Origin: Halorussus sp. MSC15.2
GTDB lineage: Archaea; Halobacteriota; Halobacteria; Halobacteriales; Haladaptataceae
DNA length: 64,000 nucleotides
Direction of reading: 5' to 3'
NCBI RefSeq assembly: GCF_010747475.1
Contig: NZ_VSLZ01000005.1
Location: 62,001-126,000, forward strand
In this document: one piece after another, positions 7,979 to 14,649 of the stretch
Layout: each line of letters starts with the position of its first letter
Position numbering within the stretch: the first letter of the stretch is position 1
Notes under the pieces: model-generated
What the model was told of the DNA's origin: nothing
Databases searched by the model: none
What the model saw: only the letters and a program-made list of their open reading frames with translations
Made by a program: the position numbers and the translations under genes

Positions 7979-8818
7979 ATGACGAAGGAAAACGAATCCG
8001 GGCGTGGACGTAACGAAACGGTAAACCGGCGGACGGCCCTCAAAGCACTCGGAGCGGCGGGCGCGGCCGTCACCGGAACCGGTGTCCTCGGGACCGTCTC
8101 GGCGGCGGACCCGAACCAGAAGTACATCGCGATACAGCGGGCGGCCAACGAGATTCGCGAGAAGCAGGGCCGACAGGCGATGCTCCGGTTCCTCCGGAAG
8201 CAGGGCATCGACTACGCCACCGTGCGGAAGCCGATGGCCATCGAGGGCGAGGACGGAATCTCCACCAACGAATTCAGCAACGTCGACGGCGGAAGCTATT
8301 GTGACATCTGCTTGGACTTCACGCTGTACACCAACTCCAACAACACCATCTACACCATCGACATGGAGTGGACGTACAAGCTCGAAAACAGCGACTACGG
8401 CCAGCAACCAAACGACGGGGCCGCGCTCTACTACACCGACAGCGCGTGGGACTACTACTCCAACTCCCTGAGCGAGACGACCTACACCAGTAGCAACGTC
8501 TCGACGGAGGACGACAACAACAACGACGGCGTCGCCTACTCCGTGAACGACGTGTCGGCCGGTGACGGTGACCGACTCTACTGCGGGCTGAACATCGAAC
8601 CCATCGGCGACTACAGCGCCAGCGAGCGGGAGGTCTTCGGCCAGTACATGCACACGTGGACGGACGTGGAGGTCAACTCGTCGTTCGGCGTCTCGTTCCC
8701 GGCCGGAATCTCGGTGAGCTACTCGGTCGATACCAACGTGAATCAGGAGAAGACGGGAACCGAAGGAGACGGCGACACCCTGATGACCCTCGACCAGTCC
8801 GAGGCAACCCTCGACTGA
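7979..8818 (+). CDS. Tat-exported protein of unknown function
   Basis: 279 residues. A twin-arginine signal is clear: NRRTALKALGAAGAAVTG at residues 18-35 with probable cleavage after VSAA. The mature part begins with a helical segment (about residues 45-75, QKYIAIQRAANEIREKQGRQ) followed by a Thr/Asn/Tyr-rich, probably beta-rich domain with a CDIC pair (SYCDICLDF) and a lone later Cys (LYCGLNIEP). It ends in an acidic tail. I do not recognise the family. The CxxC pair might bind metal or form disulphides outside the cell. It is followed by another exported protein (83 bp), but a separate TATA box suggests separate transcription. Confidence 0.7.
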   Translation: MTKENESGRGRNETVNRRTALKALGAAGAAVTGTGVLGTVSAADPNQKYIAIQRAANEIREKQGRQAMLRFLRKQGIDYATVRKPMAIEGEDGISTNEFSNVDGGSYCDICLDFTLYTNSNNTIYTIDMEWTYKLENSDYGQQPNDGAALYYTDSAWDYYSNSLSETTYTSSNVSTEDDNNNDGVAYSVNDVSAGDGDRLYCGLNIEPIGDYSASEREVFGQYMHTWTDVEVNSSFGVSFPAGISVSYSVDTNVNQEKTGTEGDGDTLMTLDQSEATLD

Positions 8819-8836
8819 GCGGAATCGCCGAGACGC

Positions 8837-8844
8837 TATATTTT
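8837..8844 (+). promoter_or_regulatory. TATA box upstream of the mini-ORF/lipoprotein unit
   Basis: TATATTTT is centred 28 nt before the ATG at 8869, not before the lipoprotein ATG at 8901. A leaderless transcript from here would therefore begin with an 11-codon mini-ORF. Confidence 0.5.
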
Positions 8845-8868
8845 GACCGACCGGCCGCTACATTAAAA

Positions 8869-8904
8869 ATGATACTACCCGGTAATACGTTCGTGAGAAC
8901 ATGA
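8869..8904 (+). CDS. Possible 11-residue leader ORF overlapping the lipoprotein start
   Basis: Reads MILPGNTFVRT and stops with TGA in the overlap ATGA with the next start codon. It starts at the predicted transcription start. Coupling of this kind could set translation of the downstream lipoprotein gene, which has no evident Shine-Dalgarno site. Could be coincidence; no conservation evidence available. Confidence 0.3.
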   Translation: MILPGNTFVRT

Positions 8905-9326
8905 AGCGGCGTCAACTACTCGAAGCCGCGTTAGTCGCCAGCATCGGGAGCGCAGGTTGTCTAGACCGCCTGTCGGGGACCACGCGCACCCCGGCACACA
9001 CCGTTTCGGTGTACCACGTGGACCAAGCGGTCACGCGAGACGTGAACGTCGTCGTCCGGAACGACGCTGGCGAGACGCTCTTCGAGCGGTCGTACACGAT
9101 GTCCGAGTCGAACGAGGCCCACGAAGACGCCACGTTTCCGGAGTCGAGCGACCCCTCCACCGTACTCGTCACTGTAGACGGGAGGGAGTTCGAGAGACAA
9201 TGGCCGAACCCCGACTGTTCCGGGGACAACTGGGCCGGCGTCGAGGTGTGGATTCGCGGACCGTCGGGGTCAGCCCCCAGCGTCGAGGTGAAAGGAAACT
9301 GCCAACACGTGTACGTGGAGACGTAA
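8901..9326 (+). CDS. Small exported lipoprotein, unknown function
   Basis: 141 residues starting MKRRQLLEAALVASIGSAGCLD: a twin-arginine-type signal with a lipobox ending at Cys20, so probably lipid-anchored on the outer face of the membrane. The mature domain is about 115 residues of predicted beta strands (TVSVYHVDQAVTRDVNVVV, RSYTMSES, PSTVLVTVDG) with two cysteines (PDCSGDNW and GNCQHVYV) that could form a disulphide. It resembles the many small immunoglobulin-like haloarchaeal lipoproteins. No specific function can be assigned. Convergent with the next gene. Confidence 0.7.
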   Translation: MKRRQLLEAALVASIGSAGCLDRLSGTTRTPAHTVSVYHVDQAVTRDVNVVVRNDAGETLFERSYTMSESNEAHEDATFPESSDPSTVLVTVDGREFERQWPNPDCSGDNWAGVEVWIRGPSGSAPSVEVKGNCQHVYVET

Positions 9327-9341
9327 CCCGACGAGAGCGTC

Positions 9342-9866
9342 TCAAAGGAGTTCGCCAGTGCCGCTCATCGTCCCGGCCAGCGCGTCGCGTTTCGCGACCG
9401 CGGCGTCCCCGTCGCGGGCGAACGCCCCCTCCACGAGGTCGCTCGCGCCCGGAATCGGGTCGTGAGTCTCGACGAACGTCGCCAGCGCGAACTCCGTCTC
9501 GTTCGCGCCTGAAAGTTCGCGTGCCTCGGTCCGCGAGAGGTCGGCCGAGAGCCAATCACCGATAATCCGGTGGGCCTCGGTCGTCAGCGGGGAGACGCCC
9601 TCGCACCCCAGCAGGTGGAGCGTCTTGGCCGCGGTCATCGGGGCGACCCCCGCCTCGTGGGCGCTGTCGCCGACCGACCGGCCGGAAGTGTGACCTTCGA
9701 CTATCACGGCCGCGGAGGCGGCGTCACAGGGTAGGTCGTCGGCGAACTCGGCGAGTCGCTCTCGGAGGTCGGCGTCGCTGGTCGCCGTGGCGTCCACCGA
9801 GGCGACGCCGCGGTCGCGCTGCTCGGTGGTGACTTCCAGACCGTCGGCGATGTCCGAGAGCGGCAT
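9342..9866 (-). CDS. Conserved haloarchaeal protein of unknown function
   Basis: 174 residues, acidic, mostly helical, no signal or membrane segment. The start MPLSDIADGLEVTTEQRDRGVASVD and the block EAGVAPMTAAKTLHLLG are ones I recall from a haloarchaea-restricted family found near TFB or MinD-type genes (I think DUF7858, not checked). The AGVAPMTAAKTLHLLG stretch has a helix-turn-helix feel, so nucleic acid binding is conceivable. Divergent from the TFB gene with a 172-bp gap. Confidence 0.7.
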   Translation of the reverse strand: MPLSDIADGLEVTTEQRDRGVASVDATATSDADLRERLAEFADDLPCDAASAAVIVEGHTSGRSVGDSAHEAGVAPMTAAKTLHLLGCEGVSPLTTEAHRIIGDWLSADLSRTEARELSGANETEFALATFVETHDPIPGASDLVEGAFARDGDAAVAKRDALAGTMSGTGELL

Positions 9867-10004
9867 GCGAGGAGATTGTCACGTCATCGACTTAAATTCG
9901 GCCGTTGAGAATCGGAATCGATAACGCCACGGTCGGCAGAGCCTACCGATTACCGGTACGTTCCTCGGCGGAGAGCGGGAGGTTTCGCACCGCTCCGGCC
10001 TTCC

Positions 10005-10013
10005 TTTAAATAC
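10005..10013 (+). promoter_or_regulatory. TATA box for tfb
   Basis: TTTAAATAC centred 30 nt before ATG 10039, consistent with a leaderless mRNA. Confidence 0.6.
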
Positions 10014-10038
10014 GATATCGGGCGAAGTTTCGACTGTA

Positions 10039-10914
10039 ATGAGCGAAGCACACGCGACGGCACGAACCTGCCCCGAATGCGACGGCCGACTGACTCCCGA
10101 CAGCGACGAGACTGTCTGTACGGACTGCGGTCTCGTCGTCTCGGAGGACCGCATCGACCGCGGCCCGGAGTGGCGGTCGTTCGAGGACGACGACACCTCC
10201 GAGAAGCGCACCGGCGCGCCCCTCACCCGGTCGCGCCACGACCGCGGACTGACGACCGAAATCGGCCACGACGGCGACTTGCGGTTGACGGGGCGCAAGC
10301 GACGGCGAGTCGCGCGGATGCGCAAGCACCACGAGCGCTCCAAAATCGGGTCGAAGACGGAGCGAAATCAGGTCTACGCGTTTACCGAGATTCGGCGACT
10401 CGTGAGCGCGCTCGACCTCTCGCGGAACGTCCGGGACCGGGCCTGCGTCCTGTTCGAGTCGGCCCAGTCCGAGGACCTGCTCCGGGGGCGGTCGCTGGAG
10501 GGGTTCACGGCCGCCGCGGTGTACGCGACCTGTCGGACCGCCTCGGTCTCCCGTACGCTCGACGAAGTGCTGGAGGTGGCGCGGGCGAGACGCGGCGAAC
10601 TCAAGACGGCGTACGACGCGATGAACCGCGAACTCGGACTGCCGACCGGTCCCATCGACCCGAAAGAGTACCTGCCGCGGTTCGCCAGCAGACTCGGCCT
10701 GCCGACCGACATCGAGCGCGAGGCGGCCGAACTGGTCGAACGGGGCTACGAGGAGAATCTGGTCTCTGGCCGGAACCCCGGCGGGTTCGCCGCGGCGTGT
10801 CTCTACACCGTGGCACGCGGGACGCGCCACCGGATGACCCAGAAGGAGGCCGCCGAGGTGGCCGACGTGACCGCCGTGACGCTCCGGTCGTCGTACCGGG
10901 ACCTACAGGACTGA
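10039..10914 (+). CDS. tfb: Transcription initiation factor TFB (TFIIB family)
   Basis: 291 residues. N-terminal zinc ribbon with Cys11, Cys14, Cys27 and Cys30 (CPEC ... CTDC), a B-reader/linker (RGPEWRSFEDDD, TGAPLTRSRHDRGLTTEIG), then two cyclin-like repeats, the first around residues 110-195 (ARDRACVLFESA, AAAVYATCRTASVSRTLDEV) and the second around 200-288 (ERGYEENLVSGRNPGGFAAACLYTVA). It recruits RNA polymerase to TBP-bound promoters. Haloarchaea carry several TFB paralogues; this one is slightly short and rich in Arg where the general TFB is more acidic, so it may be a specialised copy. Its 3' end overlaps the convergent minD gene by 12 bp. Confidence 0.92.
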   Translation: MSEAHATARTCPECDGRLTPDSDETVCTDCGLVVSEDRIDRGPEWRSFEDDDTSEKRTGAPLTRSRHDRGLTTEIGHDGDLRLTGRKRRRVARMRKHHERSKIGSKTERNQVYAFTEIRRLVSALDLSRNVRDRACVLFESAQSEDLLRGRSLEGFTAAAVYATCRTASVSRTLDEVLEVARARRGELKTAYDAMNRELGLPTGPIDPKEYLPRFASRLGLPTDIEREAAELVERGYEENLVSGRNPGGFAAACLYTVARGTRHRMTQKEAAEVADVTAVTLRSSYRDLQD

Positions 10915-11583
10915 CGACTGTTCTTCGGTCGCGAGACGTGTCTCTTCTGCGAGTTCGACGAAGCGCTCAGCGACGTGGCTCCCCGTCGCGAACGCCGATA
11001 CCGGCGAGCAGTTGCGCTGTGCCCGGCGAACGCGTTCGTCGTCGGGAATCGGCACGACCGGCGCACCGAGCGCCCGGCGGACGCGTTCGGTCGGCGGCCG
11101 GTCGCCGGTCCGGTTGAGCGCGACGGCGGCCAGTCCCGCGTCGAGTTCGCGGGCGAGTTCACGCGTCCGGAGGGCGTCGGCCAGCGCGAACTCGCGGGGC
11201 GACGTGACGAGGACGGTCGCGTCTCCCGCGAGCAGAGGCATCCCCGCGTCGGCGGCCATCCCCGCGGGACAGTCTACGACGACGGTCTCGTAGGCGTCTT
11301 CGACCGCTTCGACCGCCGCGACGAGACCGGTCACGTCCCCGGCGCGCGCTCCGGCGAGCGTACGACCGCACGGGAGCAGGCGCACGGGACCGCCCTCGCG
11401 AACTGCTTCGAGGGGGTCGGCCCGGTCGGCCAGTACGTCGTGGAGGTCCGGGCCGCGCCGCGCGGCGAGGTCGGCCATGGCGAGGTCGGCGTCCACGACC
11501 ACGGCATCGAGTTCCGCGCCGAGATTGAGCGCGACGGTGGACTTGCCGACGCCGCCTTTCCCGCCTGCGACGGCCAGTATCAC
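10903..11583 (-). CDS. minD: MinD/ParA-type P-loop ATPase
   Basis: 226 residues from a GTG start. Canonical deviant Walker A at residues 6-14 (AGGKGGVGKST), VVVDADLAMADL switch region, and YETVVVDCPAG as Walker B. This is a MinD-family ATPase; haloarchaeal members position cell-surface and motility structures rather than the division site. The GTG at 11583-11581 was chosen because the P-loop sits at the usual distance and because it overlaps the stop of the preceding gene (GTGA). It is last in a minus-strand row with three haloarchaea-specific genes, and its stop overlaps the convergent tfb. Confidence 0.85.
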   Translation of the reverse strand: MILAVAGGKGGVGKSTVALNLGAELDAVVVDADLAMADLAARRGPDLHDVLADRADPLEAVREGGPVRLLPCGRTLAGARAGDVTGLVAAVEAVEDAYETVVVDCPAGMAADAGMPLLAGDATVLVTSPREFALADALRTRELARELDAGLAAVALNRTGDRPPTERVRRALGAPVVPIPDDERVRRAQRNCSPVSAFATGSHVAERFVELAEETRLATEEQSSVL

Positions 11584-12229
11584 GGCGACCTCCGCGAGGG
11601 CCGGTCCCGAAGACGCTCGACGCGACGAGCGACGGCCGCGAGCGCGTCCCGGTCGTCGGGCGTCGTCGCGGGGGCGCGACCGAGTCGGTCTCACCGTCGG
11701 AGCGCGCTTCGACGGCCGAGAGCCACACTTCGACCGCGTCGGGTATCGGCGGTTGCGAAGTCGGCGACTCACGCTCGGGGTTCGACTCCGCGGCGGGAAC
11801 GGCGTCGGCGGGCGGTCGGGGGTCTCCGAGCGCACGGACGACGCCCTCGGGAGTCGCGTCGTCCCCGAAGGTGTCGGGGTCGGCCTCGCACTCGGATTCT
11901 CCGGCGCGTTCGGTCCAGACGAGTTCGGCCGGAGGACGACTTTCGGACGGTGGTTCGGCCTCGGTCGAGGATTCGAGTTCGACCGCGGACTCGGCGGACG
12001 CGGGACTCGCGTATCCCAGCGCCCGCCGGTCCTCGGCCGCGACGACGCCCTCGAACCCGCCGTCGTCCCACCCCGCGGCGGGAACGCCTTCGCGGCGGGG
12101 TGGCCAGACCGGACCGTCGAGGCGGTTCCCGACCCTGACACGGCGGGCGGTGGCCGACGGGTTCCGGACGACGAGTTCCACGAGCGTGACTCCGGCGTGC
12201 GACTCGGCGCGGCAGTCGAGTTCGACCAT
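11580..12229 (-). pseudogene. Haloarchaea-specific gene upstream of minD, broken by one missing base
   Basis: The frame starting at ATG 12229 (MVELDCRAESHAGVTLVELVV) encodes a beta-rich N-terminal domain, an acidic low-complexity middle and PDAVEVWLSAVEARSDGETD. At a run of five G on the + strand (11670-11674) the reading must change: one extra base there gives PPATTPDDRDALAAVARRVERLRDRPSRRSP and a TGA that overlaps the minD GTG (GTGA). The repaired gene would be 216 residues. Without repair the frame runs on into minD antisense-like sequence. I recall this family as DUF7857 (unchecked). Probably a sequencing or assembly indel in a homopolymer, but a real frameshift is not excluded. Confidence 0.75.
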
Positions 12230-12277
12230 GGCCGGGGTTCGTCGCGTCCTCGGTGATAAAGTTGGGCGAGGAGCGTG

Positions 12278-13183
12278 CTAGAGTCGAATCACGGGACCGT
12301 CCAGCCACTCGGCGGCCTCGGCCGCGCTCTCGAAGGGGTCGGTCTCGCGGGCCAGCACGACCGGGGCGTCGTACGCCGCCACGCGGGCGACGGCGAGCGC
12401 CGACTCGACCGACTCCCCGATGTCGCCGTCCGGAACAGCGTCACGGGCGTCGGCGAACGCGCTCCGTACCTCGTCGGCGAGGTGTTCGCGGGCGGCCCGC
12501 CGGAGGTTGTCCGCGCGGTCCGCGAGTCGGAGACGCTCGCGTCTGCGCTGGCGGTTAGCCCGCGCTCGTTCGCGGGCCTCGGTCAGTGCCTGCTCGGCCG
12601 CGATGCGCTCGGTCTGGACCTCCGAGAGGCGGCGAGTCGCCTCGGCGAGGTCGGCCTCCGCGTCGGTGGGGTCCGCGTCGGCGTCGCGGAGCGCCTGCAC
12701 CCGACCGCGGAGGGTGGCGACGCGCTCGCGCATCTCCTCTGTGGCGTCGTTGGCGTCCGCGACTCGGCGGCGAGCGCGTTCGAGGTCGAGTTCCGGCACG
12801 TCGAGCGCGTCGCGGCGGTCCCGAACTGCGGCGAGTTCGTCGGCCTGCGGTGCAGTGTGGCCCCGCGTTCGGGCGGCCGCCGCGAGTGCGGGCCGGACCG
12901 AGAGGTCCATCTCGGCGCGAATCACGCCGACGTGGTCGTGGACGGGACCGGGGTCCGGGCAGTCGATAGCGAGCGCGCCATCGTACTCGCCACCGCAGTC
13001 GCTCCCGACGGTACAGTCACGGTCGAAGTCTCGGCCGCCATCGCCACGAACTTCACGGGCGACGTCGCGTAAGGAGAGAGCCTCAGACCGCGATTCGCCG
13101 ACGTCCTCGGCGTGAGAGTGGAAGAGACGCCGAAGGTCCATCGCCCGACCGGTCCGAACCGCTCCGGCGACGCGAACCTTCAT
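12278..13183 (-). CDS. Haloarchaea-specific coiled-coil protein, unknown function
   Basis: 301 residues. An N-terminal region of about 105 residues with a cysteine cluster (DRDCTVGSDCGGEYDG, DCPDPG) is followed by a long charged helix, about residues 120-240 (DLERARRRVADANDATEEMRERVATLRGRV ... in heptad-like pattern), then a short C-terminal domain ending WLDGPVIRL. No membrane segment. Its ATG overlaps the stop of the preceding gene (ATGA at 13183-13180), so the two are translationally coupled. I recall it as DUF7856, unchecked. Conserved gene order with minD suggests a shared job, possibly in cell-pole or envelope organisation (inference). Confidence 0.75.
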   Translation of the reverse strand: MKVRVAGAVRTGRAMDLRRLFHSHAEDVGESRSEALSLRDVAREVRGDGGRDFDRDCTVGSDCGGEYDGALAIDCPDPGPVHDHVGVIRAEMDLSVRPALAAAARTRGHTAPQADELAAVRDRRDALDVPELDLERARRRVADANDATEEMRERVATLRGRVQALRDADADPTDAEADLAEATRRLSEVQTERIAAEQALTEARERARANRQRRRERLRLADRADNLRRAAREHLADEVRSAFADARDAVPDGDIGESVESALAVARVAAYDAPVVLARETDPFESAAEAAEWLDGPVIRL

Positions 13184-13518
13184 AGCTTGGCGTCGCGCAT
13201 CGAGTCGAGGTCCGGATGGTCGGTTCCGACGGCGAACTTGGCGTACGGCGTGCTCGGGTGCTCGCGGTCCTCGTAGGCGGTGGCCGCGTTCCGAACTCGT
13301 TCGGACACGGCTTCGAACTCGTTGAACGGCGCGGTCTGCTCGACCTGTACGTCGGCGGCGTGCTTGGCCCGGAGACGGAGCGCCAAGAACGCACCCAGTT
13401 GGGTCGCCTCCAGCAGTGCTGCCCGGCCGAACCGCTGGACGACCGTCTCTTCGTGTCCGTTACAGACGTTTCGGAGGGTCTGGCGCGCGGCCTGCGAGTA
13501 CGTGACGACCAACAGCAC
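13180..13518 (-). CDS. Small haloarchaea-specific protein, unknown function
   Basis: 112 residues, mostly helical: LLVVTYSQAARQTLRNVCNGHEETVVQRFGR then ALLEATQLGAFLALRLRAKHAADVQV. No signal or membrane segment. First gene of the minD-containing row; its stop TGA overlaps the next ATG by four bases. I recall the family as DUF7855 (unchecked). Confidence 0.75.
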   Translation of the reverse strand: MLLVVTYSQAARQTLRNVCNGHEETVVQRFGRAALLEATQLGAFLALRLRAKHAADVQVEQTAPFNEFEAVSERVRNAATAYEDREHPSTPYAKFAVGTDHPDLDSMRDAKL

Positions 13519-13611
13519 GGCGGTAGATTTCCTCCCGCATCGGTATAAAATTACGGCATCTGTCTTCGAGTATCAACCGGAAGTTGCCGAACTCGGACGA
13601 CCGACGGGCAG

Positions 13612-14247
13612 TTATCGACTTCGCACGCTCCACTCGCCGTCGTCGAACTCGACCACGGTGTCGAACAGGGACGTGAGCGTACTGACGGTCTGGGTGTCGC
13701 ACGCGTCGGGGTCGAGGTGGAAGTGCGCGGTCACGTCGGCCGCGGCGAACCGACCGGTCAGCACGTGAAGGAACTTGTAGACGGTCTGGAGGTCGGCGTA
13801 CTGGAGCAGGGCGGTCAGCGAGTCGAAGCAAGCGACGGTCCGCCCGTCGAGCGCGTCCCACTCTCGGAGAATTTCGCTCAGTTTGATTCCGAGACCCGTC
13901 AGGTCGCCCGGGTTCGACAGCGTCTCGACGACCTCGTCGCCCGTCGCTGAAGTGGTGTCGCTACCGGCGCGGGCCGTCGCCGAGCGAGTCGTATCGCCGA
14001 CACTCACTAATCGCATGTTCCGGGGACGCTCCCCCGTGCGTGTGAGCCAGTCACGGATACACGTGTCCGGCGACCGAGTGTACGTGACCCACAGGACGTT
14101 CTCTTCCGAAGCGTCGTCGAACGCGAGGAGGTCGAGACACGCGTCCTCGGTCGCCGAGTGAATCGACGGCGCGAGTAGCAGGACGCAGTCTCCCTGCGCG
14201 AGGTCGGATTCGAACGACTCGTCTTCGTCGTGACCCTTGGTTTGCAT
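13612..14247 (-). CDS. KaiC/RecA-like protein without a P-loop (DUF7504-type)
   Basis: 211 residues with the strand pattern of RecA/KaiC-like ATPases: CVLLLAPSIHSATEDACLDLL where a Walker A would be, NVLWVTYTRSPDTCIRDWL, and GRTVACFDSLTALLQYADLQTVYKFLHVL as the Walker B region. The glycine-lysine loop is absent, so ATP hydrolysis is unlikely. Haloarchaea have many such proteins, several near signalling genes. No neighbour shares its strand closely (about 95 bp from the next upstream row). Function unknown. Confidence 0.7.
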   Translation of the reverse strand: MQTKGHDEDESFESDLAQGDCVLLLAPSIHSATEDACLDLLAFDDASEENVLWVTYTRSPDTCIRDWLTRTGERPRNMRLVSVGDTTRSATARAGSDTTSATGDEVVETLSNPGDLTGLGIKLSEILREWDALDGRTVACFDSLTALLQYADLQTVYKFLHVLTGRFAAADVTAHFHLDPDACDTQTVSTLTSLFDTVVEFDDGEWSVRSR

Positions 14248-14365
14248 CAGTGTACTCGTAGTTTTGCTCCGTTTCGGCCGCGATGTAGCGGTCCGTCTGA
14301 ACGAGTTTTCCTAAGGGAACCTAGTTTATTTATTTTCCCCTCTGAATTACCCGATTAGTGACCTA

Positions 14366-14644
14366 TCAGTCGAGTTGCTCGACTTCGAACGTCACGTCGG
14401 CCGGGTCGAGTCGCTCGTTCACGCGCTCTCGGGCCTGGGCGGGCGACTCGGCGACGACCACGAGACCGTCGGCGGGTTCGGCACCCGAAGCGCGATAGGC
14501 GGTCAGGTCCCCGTCCTCGAATTCGGTGGCGTAGGTCCGCAGCACGTTCACGACGCGACGCTCGGTCGCGCCGAGGTCGGTCTCGCCCGACTCGAAGTCG
14601 GCCAGCGCGTCCTCGACGTTTCGGAGGGCGGAGATTCGGTCCAT
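14366..14644 (-). CDS. Small haloarchaea-specific gene in the mcm operon
   Basis: 92 residues, acidic, predicted alpha/beta: MDRISALRNVEDALADFESG ... RVVNVLRTYATEFEDGDLTAYRA ... DGLVVVAESPAQARERVNERL. It begins five bases after the mcm stop, so it is almost certainly co-transcribed and co-translated with mcm. No motif that predicts a function; association with the replicative helicase is its best clue. Confidence 0.75.
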   Translation of the reverse strand: MDRISALRNVEDALADFESGETDLGATERRVVNVLRTYATEFEDGDLTAYRASGAEPADGLVVVAESPAQARERVNERLDPADVTFEVEQLD

Positions 14645-14649
14645 GGACC

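Noticed and set aside
10903-12141. 412-codon frame that appears to fuse an N-terminal domain to MinD
   Set aside because: The upstream 185 codons are the wrong frame of the broken gene at 11580-12229; MinD starts at GTG 11583.
11159-12229. 356-codon minus-strand frame as an intact protein
   Set aside because: Past about codon 185 it is an alternate frame over minD; the C-terminal half is Arg-rich nonsense.
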